Assembly: GCA_029719485.1 (NCBI GenBank)
Contig: CP120722.1
Span: 1 to 64,000 of the forward strand
Reading direction: 5' to 3'
DNA length: 64,000 bases
Origin: Kiritimatiellota bacterium B12222
GTDB taxonomy: Bacteria > Verrucomicrobiota > Kiritimatiellia > SS1-B-03-39 > UBA6053
Positions 32,601 through 41,100 of the stretch are shown here, piece after piece. The position numbers and the translations under genes are program-made. Each line of letters opens with the position of its first letter. The stretch's first letter is position 1. The notes below the pieces were generated by a model, which did not search any database, was not told the DNA's origin, and worked only from the letters and a program-made list of their open reading frames with translations.

Positions 32601-35240
32601 CGGAGAAAATAAATCACTTTTCCCCACGCCGGAAAAGGTCCATTTCCCTGGGCGCGCAGGAAAAATTTCACTGGTCACAACCGTTTCTTGCGTCAGGGCA
32701 TCCGCTTCCGCCCGCTCTAGTTTCAAGCTTTGATTTCCTTTAAAGGATTCATCCGCCGACAGCTCAACCTTTCCGGTCGCACGCCATCCTGCAGGAAGAC
32801 CTGTGCCCGATTCAAAATCTTCCACATACGTCCCCACCTCGTCAATACCGCCACCCAATAAAGTGAGCGAAGACCCACGAATCAACAATTCAGGTTTGTC
32901 TGACCCTTTTACAGAACCTTGGGTTAGATTGATCGCAATCTTCTGAAGTGGCGGATGCCAAACCCCATCATTTGCACCATCCCAATGCTCCGAACCCGCC
33001 ATCCGTTTAGGATCGATGACCAAAGTTTCCCACTTACCCGTGGCCGGTAGTTTCACCCCACGGCGTTGGTGCGTTTGACCGGAACCATCGATCACCCGAA
33101 TGGTAGCCGTTTTCGTCGCCTCACTTTTGACTTCCACCTGAATGGCCTGCACTTCCGTTCCCGCATCCAAATGATACGTTTTGGTGGCGGAAACCCATTT
33201 TCCCTTGCGGCTAAAATCGCCCTTCACCTGAATCACGTTTTTGCCATCTTCTTGAACCACTTCCATGCTCCCACTCGCGCCGCCACCCAACACAAAATCC
33301 CAGCCGCTAATGCCCTGACTTAAAAACGTATCCGTTTTTAACATGCTAGTTTCTGCAGAAGACAACGGTGCAAATTCTTGTGGTGTCCCCAAGACCGGAG
33401 CTGCGGATCCCTTAGCCATCACCGCTTTGATCATCGCAAACTCGACATTCCCTTCCAACGTTTCCTGATTCGGTTTAGGTACACTTAAGAAAAGTTTTGT
33501 GACAGGAAAATGCACCACCCCATCTTTAGGACCACCCCAATGCTCCACGCGTTTGTTCAAAGGAAACTGAATCATTTCCCAACCACCCGTGCCCTTTATG
33601 CGTTTCTTAATTTGGTGGGTCTGACCTTTCGCATCCACAATGCGAAAGGTGAGTTGTTGTGCAATCGGTGATCGGGCATGAATTTGAATTTCAGAAGCGC
33701 CTTCAGGAATTTGCACGGCAGCACTGGCCAATACATACGGCATATTCTTTGTGGATTTTGTAAAATCATAGCTCATCACCCCCATGGGAACCCCATGTCC
33801 GTCCTGCTCCAACACAAAGGATCCTTCACCCGTATTTTTCATAAAGGCCCATGCATTCCCTTTGTCTAATAAACGAAGATCCACGGCAGTCGCATCTTTG
33901 GAAATATTTGTACCATCAACTGATTTCTTTTCAGCCTCACCTGCAATACCTTCACCCAACGCCAAGCCTGCAGGCACTTTGTAATATTCAGGTTTACCTG
34001 TTAGGGCGAACACCAAGGCCTCATTTTCAACCGGCAACCCTTCTAAATCAGAAGCTTTCACCCCATTTGCAGCCGGCTTAATCAGCGGGAGAGTCAAGGT
34101 ATGATTCGACGTCTCATCCGGAGACGCACCCGGAGGTGGTGCGGTCCAGACGACCAACTTGCGATCTCCGGCTTCATTCGTAAATTCCACCACGTAATCA
34201 AGATCCGAATCAGTAGGCAAACGCCCCTTTAAGGTATAACCGTTTAATTCCGCCATCATCTCTACGGCCGCAAAATAGGCCGGACGTTTTCCAGTGCCCT
34301 CTTCTTCCACCAATCCAAATTTATCGCCATCCCACTCGTACCACACCGTGAGGTTCACCCCATTGAGTTGGTCCATCATAAATTGACGCACTAAATACCA
34401 GGCCTGATATTCACGTGCTTTTTCAATTGAACCTCCCGACCACCCTTCATGGGTTTCTTTGACTGCAAATCCTCTTTCAGTATTGATCATGGGCAGATCC
34501 GGATGACCGAACTCCTTTAACAACCCGCGGGTAATCTGATGACCCACTGAAAATTCTTCGGGCGTTTTCACCCCATAGGGATGAACCGACCAACCGCGAA
34601 TCCCGGTTTCAAGAATCCCTTTTTCAAAACAAAACTTTGTCCAATCGTAACTGGGTTGCCAATAGTTTGATACCGAACCTGCCACCACAAAGGCATCCGG
34701 ATTGGCCGCCAACATGGCCGGCACCACTTCTTTGACGAGATCCGTGTATTCCTGCGCAAAAGGTTCAGAATTATGTTTCCCGTTCTTCCGCCAGAACGTG
34801 CGAACGTTGGGCTCATTCCAAATTTCCCAGATCACATCCTGGTCACGATAATGAGTAGCCAAAGCCGCTCCGAAATTTGCAAAGCCTTTACGGCCTGCTT
34901 CCGTTTGCACCCCGCCCTGACCATCATTTTCATATTCTTTATGCACATTAAATAACACGCCCACCACCGTCAGTCCCAAAGACTTTGCATGTGCCATTTG
35001 CGCATCGTAATCCGAAAAGTCATACACCCCTTTCTCTTTCTCCACCCCGGTCCAATAAAACCCTCGCCGCACCACCTTAAAGCCCATTGCATGAACCTGA
35101 TCCAAAGTCTCAATGGTGAAATTATGAGTTTTTAATTGAATGGCACAGCCATCAGGAAAGACCACAGGCAACTCCAAAACCTCAGCCTGCACTGAAAAAG
35201 AAACCCATAAAGAAACTAACAAGATTATATAACGCGACAT
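29625..35240 (-). CDS. Giant secreted multidomain glycosidase with two GH-A-like catalytic domains and CBMs
   Basis: 1,871-residue exported enzyme. Signal peptide 1-19 (SRYIILLVSLWVSFSVQA). Domain 1 (about 25-350) is a clan GH-A barrel resembling GH39/GH5: acid/base Glu143 in EIWNEPN and nucleophile Glu255 in INTERGF. Two related beta-sandwich repeats follow (about 480-620 and 660-800; RIVDAKGQTHQ and RVIDGSGQTHQ, each with a later HW-G/D motif), then a CBM4/9-like module (about 825-980). A second GH-A-like barrel (about 1090-1400) carries TLGNEPHGG (Glu near 1183) and CSTEIG (Glu near 1275). The last 200 residues are a CBM9-like module starting LDGKLTEAEWNKGPF. ATG at 35240 has GGAG six bases upstream; a TTG at 35267 lies inside the operator and was rejected. 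First gene of a four-gene operon. Confidence 0.82.
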   Translation of the reverse strand: MSRYIILLVSLWVSFSVQAEVLELPVVFPDGCAIQLKTHNFTIETLDQVHAMGFKVVRRGFYWTGVEKEKGVYDFSDYDAQMAHAKSLGLTVVGVLFNVHKEYENDGQGGVQTEAGRKGFANFGAALATHYRDQDVIWEIWNEPNVRTFWRKNGKHNSEPFAQEYTDLVKEVVPAMLAANPDAFVVAGSVSNYWQPSYDWTKFCFEKGILETGIRGWSVHPYGVKTPEEFSVGHQITRGLLKEFGHPDLPMINTERGFAVKETHEGWSGGSIEKAREYQAWYLVRQFMMDQLNGVNLTVWYEWDGDKFGLVEEEGTGKRPAYFAAVEMMAELNGYTLKGRLPTDSDLDYVVEFTNEAGDRKLVVWTAPPPGASPDETSNHTLTLPLIKPAANGVKASDLEGLPVENEALVFALTGKPEYYKVPAGLALGEGIAGEAEKKSVDGTNISKDATAVDLRLLDKGNAWAFMKNTGEGSFVLEQDGHGVPMGVMSYDFTKSTKNMPYVLASAAVQIPEGASEIQIHARSPIAQQLTFRIVDAKGQTHQIKKRIKGTGGWEMIQFPLNKRVEHWGGPKDGVVHFPVTKLFLSVPKPNQETLEGNVEFAMIKAVMAKGSAAPVLGTPQEFAPLSSAETSMLKTDTFLSQGISGWDFVLGGGASGSMEVVQEDGKNVIQVKGDFSRKGKWVSATKTYHLDAGTEVQAIQVEVKSEATKTATIRVIDGSGQTHQRRGVKLPATGKWETLVIDPKRMAGSEHWDGANDGVWHPPLQKIAINLTQGSVKGSDKPELLIRGSSLTLLGGGIDEVGTYVEDFESGTGLPAGWRATGKVELSADESFKGNQSLKLERAEADALTQETVVTSEIFPARPGKWTFSGVGKSDLFSPDMSFAVYIKAEWLGAGDSVIRGDEITIFTQKENWRAFSNTLHAPAGTVAARFSFKMNKTYGSFYVDKLQAEFTEQEDSSISRVELSSEALANLFYPGDAVKLQAEIFALDTLPEAEQALTVSVRDYWGAEQAATFKVPLVLDRSEAGFVVYRAEVDVSGITGVDFQVGRYYEVHTSLEREGLEAYQEKTTFAILPEAITKQYPAKDVHFTARNWDNRVMEYVDISERIGIRQVGVYSNWSAEAPYKPMLFNGKRMLNRGIGMVGRSPLYVVEREGFENFTVEGIAQGATNWIEKFGNENMLSITLGNEPHGGLEEAKRNVKAYKAAYEAIKKVRPDFEIIGTSVGPNEDYFIAGFQDYQDVYDFHTYEDYDRIPLMFEKYEELFEKYGGRKPICSTEIGLNSQGLSRQAVAQMLIKKDIIFFACGGYHVGWFTIAYPDRDGSKEAGSRQAFNTFYGKYAKYSPKLDGVTYYHLLNSVVVKRFQEQKIYEDSTRSYLMKDAEGNCLQVLWNDDETKEVFLPLVGVGEVTTILMDGRSQKLNANQEGITLSVSRDPLFVLYTENNPVLPEELGTPAIRVVARPDDVIKGSTVSILLEGKGIKRDEIEALTPYGWTVSAEQLSEDQVSLQLGVPADTAAVEGRIEVVYAPKGMAQAALEIGIPLAPLVGAKLHPIVMGEPGGPGVMLELFNNSTEAQKVDWSVELKNEMPVNEGEYDLLKPQTAAAYFSSTSNGSSVVPVGESVYIPVEMTDVDPLTIYRVKASLLDKENKVITAERLVAGFVPAKKVKDGLSLDGKLTEAEWNKGPFAALNEERQYKWWPKYDQTWTGPEDLSAEMRFLWDEDYFYVGLKVTDDVRIAEGSDNKLWAMDGLQFLIDPARGGTIKSGKYDVAMGVGTKGPQAWYHLTADPTLAPSGLAEDIQIAYSLGENGNITYEIAIPWNRVSPFKPGIGENLGLAMIINETDAGKRGAFIGWFSGVHLKESDMIGDIILVE

Positions 35241-35256
35241 AAATACTCCGAGTAAT

Positions 35257-35306
35257 TGTATATACAAAGTAAACCCATCCTAAATGAAAGAACAAAGAAT
35301 GGTCAA
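35257..35306 (-). promoter_or_regulatory. Promoter and AraR-type operator of the giant-glycosidase operon
   Basis: Minus-strand -35 TTGACC (complement of 35301-35306), 18-base spacer, -10 TAGGAT (complement of 35277-35282). The palindrome TGTATATACA (35257-35266) begins about ten bases further on, at the expected transcription start. The resulting 5' leader of about 30 bases contains the GGAG ribosome-binding site. Confidence 0.7.
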
Positions 35307-35358
35307 GTCATATTTTCGTCCGGAAGAAGAATCTTTACCTCCATATCGGAGATGACAA

Positions 35359-35387
35359 ACAAAAACCCTCACACTTGGTGAGGGTTT
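35359..35387 (-). terminator. Terminator of the PEP-CTERM gene
   Basis: AAACCCTCAC (35363-35372) and GTGAGGGTTT (35378-35387) form a 10-base stem with a 5-base loop. On the minus strand a T run (complement of 35361-35365) follows. It lies about 95 bases after the stop of the gene at 35483. The rest of 35268-35482 holds no gene. Confidence 0.8.
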
Positions 35388-35482
35388 CCGTTCTCATTTT
35401 AACCATGCCTCGGTTAAAAATTTCCGCTGTGATACTTCATACCTGTCAGTAGAGCAGTTATATGAATATAGCAGGTTTTTCC

Positions 35483-36322
35483 TTATTTTCGACGAAACGC
35501 AACGACCGCAAACATAGACAGCAAGATGAGCGCAAAACTGGAGGGCTCCGGAATAGCATTAATCACCAACCCTTGCGCTAAATATTTATTGCCATTATTC
35601 ACATCCGTCATCGGCACGTCCCCTCCCAGAATATCCGAACTCGTTAAGACTTGATAGATGCTACTATACCCGTTGCCATCCTCAAAATGATACAAATCCG
35701 TTTGACCATCCGTCGCCGTCTCAAAATGATTCCCGCCTAAACTGACAGCTTGAATCGTATCAGTAAGTACAAGAAAATCGCCTGCATTAATGGTCTGACC
35801 TCCATCTGGGCTAATCGAAAAATCCTGATCAGTTACGCTTGCACCCGCACTTACTACCGATGCAAAAGGATCGGCTTCATTGACGTTCGACAGGGATATC
35901 GCACCAAATTGCCAACTACCGGACGCCGCCTCCCCACTAAATATGCCCGGGGTAAAACTAACATCTAAACTGTAAGCGCTTCCATCCGCAATCGGGTCGG
36001 ATAAATACCAAACACCTGCGAAGCCGTCATTGCTGTTGGTTCCGAACGTGCCAAGGGTGAGGGCGACATTATTATATGTGACGCTGATGTTGGCTGAATT
36101 ATAATTGTTATTAACGGTATTTCCCGCTGCTTGACCAGCCAGTGTAACTACCAAAAACTCGCCACTGACAGGATTAGCATAATTAAATGAACCCGCTTCA
36201 TTTCCATCAACAGTTGCAAGATTTCCGGATACACCTGGGGTACCTTCTACCACAACCGCGGCATTTAGAGTGCCTAATATTGTTGAGCAAAGCAGTAGAG
36301 TAAAAAATTTATAACATCGCAT
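35483..36322 (-). CDS. PEP-CTERM anchored exported protein
   Basis: 279 residues: signal peptide (KFFTLLLCSTILGTLNA), an Asn/Ser/Gly-rich beta-strand domain without a recognised family (ISVTYNNVALTLGTFG, SGSWQFGAISLSNV), and a PEP-CTERM tail AIPEPSSFALILLSMFAVVAFRRK. The domain resembles that of the PEP-CTERM protein at 55852 in strand order (ISV-F/Y ... SGSW/STWRLG...SL.NV...INAGDF), so the two are paralogues. A near-match operator lies on its promoter. AAGG lies eight bases before the ATG. Surface-displayed; function unknown. Confidence 0.82.
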   Translation of the reverse strand: MRCYKFFTLLLCSTILGTLNAAVVVEGTPGVSGNLATVDGNEAGSFNYANPVSGEFLVVTLAGQAAGNTVNNNYNSANISVTYNNVALTLGTFGTNSNDGFAGVWYLSDPIADGSAYSLDVSFTPGIFSGEAASGSWQFGAISLSNVNEADPFASVVSAGASVTDQDFSISPDGGQTINAGDFLVLTDTIQAVSLGGNHFETATDGQTDLYHFEDGNGYSSIYQVLTSSDILGGDVPMTDVNNGNKYLAQGLVINAIPEPSSFALILLSMFAVVAFRRK

Positions 36323-36356
36323 TTGTTTTCCTTGGTTTTCATTTTTATAGTCAAAG

Positions 36357-36389
36357 TTTGTATATATAAATCAACACAGTCCAGAGCAA
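36357..36389 (-). promoter_or_regulatory. Promoter with near-match AraR-type operator
   Basis: Minus-strand -35 TTGCTC (complement of 36384-36389), 17-base spacer, -10 TATATA (36361-36366). TTTGTATATATAAAT on the plus strand (36357-36371) differs from the palindromic core by one base and covers the -10. It lies about 40 bases upstream of the PEP-CTERM ATG. Confidence 0.5.
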
Positions 36390-36441
36390 TTCTCTTCAAC
36401 CATTTTTTGTGAGAATCAAAACACAAAGGACGATGTTCACA

Positions 36442-37095
36442 TCATTCCCATGCACGAAGTTCCTGAACAGTGGTTATCAGGTCATATTCCCGCTCAAACC
36501 ACTCCGTGGGCGTGGACGGGAGGAACGTACTTAAGGGAACTTTTTGTAGTTTTGGCAGAATCAAGGCTTTCAGCAGCCCGCTACTCAACCAGCGTTCATC
36601 AGGCAAAATTCCATCGAGACTTACAGATACAAAATGTGCCCCTAAACTTTCCACATAGACGATTTCGTCTTTTGTCAGCCGGGGCAGCCCTCCAAACGTA
36701 ATTACCAAATCGGCATCGGGAATCGCCTCTAAGCACAAAATAAAATGTCCTGCATCTAAGGGCTCATCCCCTTGGGTCTCATCATAACGCCCTTCCAATG
36801 TCACCACATCCAGCAGCGTCATCCCTTTTGCATCCCGTAACAAAGTCTTAAAGGTTGAGAGGGTTTCTACAGAAGGATCTTCATCACAGGCCAGAATCTG
36901 AATCGTGCCATACCCGTCCAAGAACCGGTTGCTTTGTTCAAAAAGCCCCCATCCTAAGCCCTCCTGTGGCGCCAGACTTCCATGTGAGGCATGTTCCACT
37001 TTACGCATGAAACCCAAAAGACCCACCAAAAGGAGCAACATGCCCCCTCCCAGTCGCATCACCCGCTTATCTTTGAACAAGCCAGCGCAACTCAC
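36442..37095 (-). CDS. Membrane-anchored protein of unknown function coupled to a pseudopilin
   Basis: 217 residues, starting at a GTG that overlaps the pseudopilin stop (GTGA), so translation is coupled. One N-terminal membrane segment (LGGGMLLLLVGLLGFM, about 15-30), then a soluble alpha/beta domain (IQILACDEDPSVETLSTFKTLL, LLDVVTLEG, DADLVITFGGLPRLT, HFVSVSLDG) with alternating strands and helices. No catalytic motif or family was recognised. The pairing suggests that it works with the pseudopilin at the membrane. Confidence 0.65.
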   Translation of the reverse strand: MSCAGLFKDKRVMRLGGGMLLLLVGLLGFMRKVEHASHGSLAPQEGLGWGLFEQSNRFLDGYGTIQILACDEDPSVETLSTFKTLLRDAKGMTLLDVVTLEGRYDETQGDEPLDAGHFILCLEAIPDADLVITFGGLPRLTKDEIVYVESLGAHFVSVSLDGILPDERWLSSGLLKALILPKLQKVPLSTFLPSTPTEWFEREYDLITTVQELRAWE

Positions 37096-37952
37096 GGGAC
37101 CTCCACTCCATCTTCAACTTTGGTGACCGCATCCGGCAATTTCCAAACCCGTATCCCCTTTTCAGCATTACATTTGGGATGGTTATCCACATTGAGCAAT
37201 TTTTCAGGACTGCACACCTGTGCATGACCATCCATAAACATACCATTGGCCCCCTTCTTCCCATGCGCAAACCACAACGTGGTCCCCCGATTGGTATTAA
37301 AATTCCAGGGACCATTGGCATCAAATAAATAGGAACCCGTATGCTTGTTATTGTCTTTTGTCGAAATCGAGGTGCAGGTAATCAACAAGGTATTGGCGGG
37401 TGTCGGCACATTCAATAACCGGAAATAATTACGAACCCCTCCCACCCAGCCTGGATCATTTGGCCAATCTACTCCCGGAACCTCTCTGAACATAAACGCC
37501 ATATCCGGAGCATATCCACAGCCCCCCGTTACTTTGGAGGTATACATCCCATAAACGCCCGCGTCATTATTAGGACAACGCAATACCCGTTCATTCACCC
37601 CTTCCACATTGAGATATTCATTTTCTTGAACCAAATAATAATACCAATGACGCCGGTTGGCTGCGCCTGATCCCACCGTGTAACTATAGGCTCCTTCCAA
37701 AATGCCCTCATGATCCGCCGCATAAAGCATGCTCGCTTGACCTATCTGACGCATTTGCCCCAAACAGGTGGTACGTTTTGCATTTTCAAACATAATCGTA
37801 GTCACCGGAACCAACAATGAAATCAACAATGCCAATATCGCAATCACTACCAACATCTCAATCAAGGTAAAACCACCACAACTCTCCCCAGCAACTTGCC
37901 GTTTGTCATGTTGCCGTAAGCATGAATGAAAATGAAAAAAGTTTGAAATCAT
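37092..37952 (-). CDS. Type II secretion/type IV pilin-like pseudopilin
   Basis: 286 residues. A short basic leader ends in GGFTLIEMLVVIAILALLISLLVP, the prepilin peptidase site (Gly before Phe, Glu at +5) and hydrophobic helix. The C-terminal domain has the HGKKGANGMFMDGHAQ motif found in the large family of PVC 'prepilin-type N-terminal cleavage/methylation' proteins. The only plausible start is ATG 37952, which lies inside the TGTATATACA operator and only about three bases after the expected transcription start. There is no Shine-Dalgarno sequence, so the transcript may be leaderless. The first gene of a two-gene unit. Confidence 0.82.
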   Translation of the reverse strand: MISNFFHFHSCLRQHDKRQVAGESCGGFTLIEMLVVIAILALLISLLVPVTTIMFENAKRTTCLGQMRQIGQASMLYAADHEGILEGAYSYTVGSGAANRRHWYYYLVQENEYLNVEGVNERVLRCPNNDAGVYGMYTSKVTGGCGYAPDMAFMFREVPGVDWPNDPGWVGGVRNYFRLLNVPTPANTLLITCTSISTKDNNKHTGSYLFDANGPWNFNTNRGTTLWFAHGKKGANGMFMDGHAQVCSPEKLLNVDNHPKCNAEKGIRVWKLPDAVTKVEDGVEVP

Positions 37953-37991
37953 TGTATATACAAAGTACAAGATCTTTAACCACATAGTCAA
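37951..37991 (-). promoter_or_regulatory. Promoter and AraR-type operator overlapping the pseudopilin start
   Basis: Minus-strand -35 TTGACT (complement of 37986-37991), 18-base spacer, -10 TACTTT (complement of 37962-37967). The palindrome TGTATATACA (37953-37962) directly abuts the -10 and runs up to the ATG at 37952. Confidence 0.65.
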
Positions 37992-38135
37992 GCGTCATTT
38001 TTCAGATAACTCAAATTATTTAATAAGTTACATATAAACACGTTTTAATTCGCATTTATCTTTACTAACCAGCACATTTTTACACACATTCTGGGTAATA
38101 GTCCTCATCAACAAAGGCCAAGCCCAGCCATATAT

Positions 38136-38151
38136 TTTATATATACATTTC
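38136..38151. promoter_or_regulatory. Near-match AraR-type operator upstream of the alpha-mannosidase
   Basis: TATATATACA at 38139-38148 (within TTTTATATATACATTT) differs from the TGTATATACA core by one base. It lies 45 bases before the GH38 ATG in a very AT-rich segment (37992-38192) that holds no gene. Confidence 0.4.
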
Positions 38152-38192
38152 AAATTTAATATAATTCTTACTCATATATAACCGTCTCCCCC

Positions 38193-41100
38193 ATGACATC
38201 CCCCAACCCCCTTTCACAATTAATCCTGCCCCGTATTCAATCCGCAGTAAAACGTCTGTCCGCCCAAAGTTGGGAAGCTCCCACGTCCTTGTTCGTGGAA
38301 GCCTCCCTCCCAACCCCTGAGCAATACTCACTGCAACAGGCCAAACACCTTAGGCTTATCCGCCAACAAACTGATAGCTATTGGGGTAAATTGTTTGATC
38401 AACGCTGGTGCAGAATTCAATTCACGCATCCCACAGGTCCAAACGATTGGCTGTTGTGGCAAGACCAGGGAGAAGCCACCCTCTACGTAAACGACGCCCC
38501 TTATTGGGGCTTTAATGTGGCCCATGATCGTTGCCTCCTCCCCTCTGGCATCACTGAAGTTTGGATCCAGTCCTCCTGCGTTCAAAGCGCCATCTGGCAT
38601 CCCCAAGCCAATGGCATGTCCAGCAGTGGTGCCCTGTTTAAAGGGGCCTCACTCTGTCATCGCAATGAAGAAACCTGGCAGGCCTATCATGATTTATCCT
38701 GTCTGTTCGATCTCGCAATGGATCGACGAACCCGTGAAACTCCGGAAATCCCGGAGGCCGTTTACGGCTCAGGTTTTCAACCTCCCGTCTCGTCCTACTC
38801 CCCCACCTATCGGAAATTATTGCGGTGGATGGATGAAGCCGTAGACCGCTGGGAAACCCAAGGCCTTTCGGCCTTACGCTGCCACCTTCACAAGGCCTAT
38901 GCCGAACTCAAAGTAGACGCCTCTTTTTCCAAAGCCCTGCTTACAGGCCATGCCCATGTGGATTTGGTCTGGATCTGGCCCGAACGCATTGGTGAACTAA
39001 AAGCCGTCAATGTTTTTGCCACCGCCAACCGTTTGATGGAGCGCTATCCTGAATTCCGATTTGCTTACAGTCAACCCGCCAGTTACGAGGCCATCCAAAA
39101 ACGCGAACCAGAGCTCTACGCCGATGTTCGCAAACATATGCAGGCAGGCACCTGGCAAGCCACGGGCGCCATGTTCGTCGAATCCGACACACTCATCGCT
39201 TGTGGTGAAGCTCTGAGCAGAAGTTTTGACTTAGGACAACGTGCCTTTACAGAACTAAACGGCGGTCCATCACCTCTCACCTGGTTGCCAGATGTATTTG
39301 GTTATTCCGCCTGTATGCCCCAAATCATGCAACAACATGCTGTCCATTATTTCTTCACCACCAAGATGACCTGGAACGCCATCAATCGCTTTCCGCACAG
39401 CAGTTTCGTGTGGAGGGGAAATGACGGATCCGAAGTACTCGCGCATGTGATGCAAGACGCAAATTACGTCACTCACATGAATATTAAAGATGTGCTCAAC
39501 CCCATGCACGGAAATATGCAGGCCGACATCCACGAAGAATTTCTACTTCCCACCGGTTACGGAGATGGCGGAGGCGGCACCACCGATGATATGCTTGAAC
39601 GCGCACGCCGTCTGGACGGACTCCCCGGCATGCCCTCCCTCGAATGGGGACAACCCGAAGCCTTTTTTGAACGCCTCTCCAAAAAACGTGATCAGTTCCC
39701 GCTTCACCAAGGCGAGTGTTATCTCGAGTATCATCGGGGCACCTATACCACCCATGGCGACCTCAAGGCTGCCTTCAGAAAGCTCGAATGTGCTCTCCAC
39801 CTTCGGGAAGCCATCGCCGTCGCCACCGGAGAAAGTCCGGATCTCAGCCACGCGTGGAAACGCTTGGTGTTTGCTCAGTTTCACGATTATATTCCCGGCA
39901 GTTCCGTATGGGATGTCTATCGCGAGGGCGTACCCGAATTGCAGGCCTTAGCCGAGGAACAATACCTACAGGCCACAGAAACCCTCAACACTGCTGAAAA
40001 GCAAACGGCATGCCTCTTCAATCCCCACGCTGTCCCCCTCACCCTGTGGCATCAAAACGAACAGGGCGAAGCCAGCTATTTAGAGCTCCCTCCCGCACAA
40101 GGCATTCCTCTGGCCGACGCCCAAATACCCCCGCCAGCAGAGGTAATCCTCGACGGTCTCAGCGTCTCAAATAATCACAGTTCCTTCCGCCTCAGCGAAC
40201 AGGGATGGATCGACAGCCTCTGTTTGAACGGCCACGAGGTTCCCATATCCGGACCCGTGGCTCAACTCATCCTCTACCCTGATCAACCCGCAAATTTCGA
40301 AGCCTGGGACATTGATCGTCAGTCTTTAAGTTTAGGAACGGCCTGCAGCGAACCCGCCACGATTACATCTTGGCAAGAGGGTGAATATCGTAAAGGATTT
40401 AAAATCTCTCGAAAAATTGGATCACAAAGTCATGCTGATTTGATTCTGTTCCTTGAATCAGGCAGTCCTCTGGTTCATGTTCAGATGAAAGTAGACTGGC
40501 AAGATCCCCAGGCCTTACTCAAACTGCATTTCCCCACCCAGTACGCCGCCTCCCATGCACGCTTTGGAGCACCTTTTGGATCTGTGTTACGCCCCCAGAT
40601 TTCAAACAGTCAACTCTCCGAAGCCATGTGGGAAGTGCCCTTCAGTCGCTATCTTGCCGTCTTCGATGATGGAGAACGACAAGGCATGTTTGTGGTCACC
40701 GAAAACAAATACGGTGCCAGCGTTCACGAAGGAAATATCGGCATCAGCCTAATACGCAGTCCACGAGTAACGGGATTCGAAACCCATCACTACGCATGGC
40801 CCCCACATTTGAGTCGTTTAGAGAATCTTCCCCCACACAGCGACTTGGGCATACACCATCTACAACTCGCAATCGGACACTACAGCATCGATCTCCTCCG
40901 GGAAGCACAACCTGCCATGGTCGCCGAAACCTTATACAGCCCAGTCCTTCCCTACCTCGGACAAGCCACCTCCCCCCTCTTTGCCCCCTTGAAGGGAGGC
41001 GAAACCTTGATTCCATGTTGGATGCAACCCCAAGCGGGAAATGCGTGGACCCTCCGCCTGCATGAAGTCGCCGGACAACGTGGGGAAATAACCCTTCACC

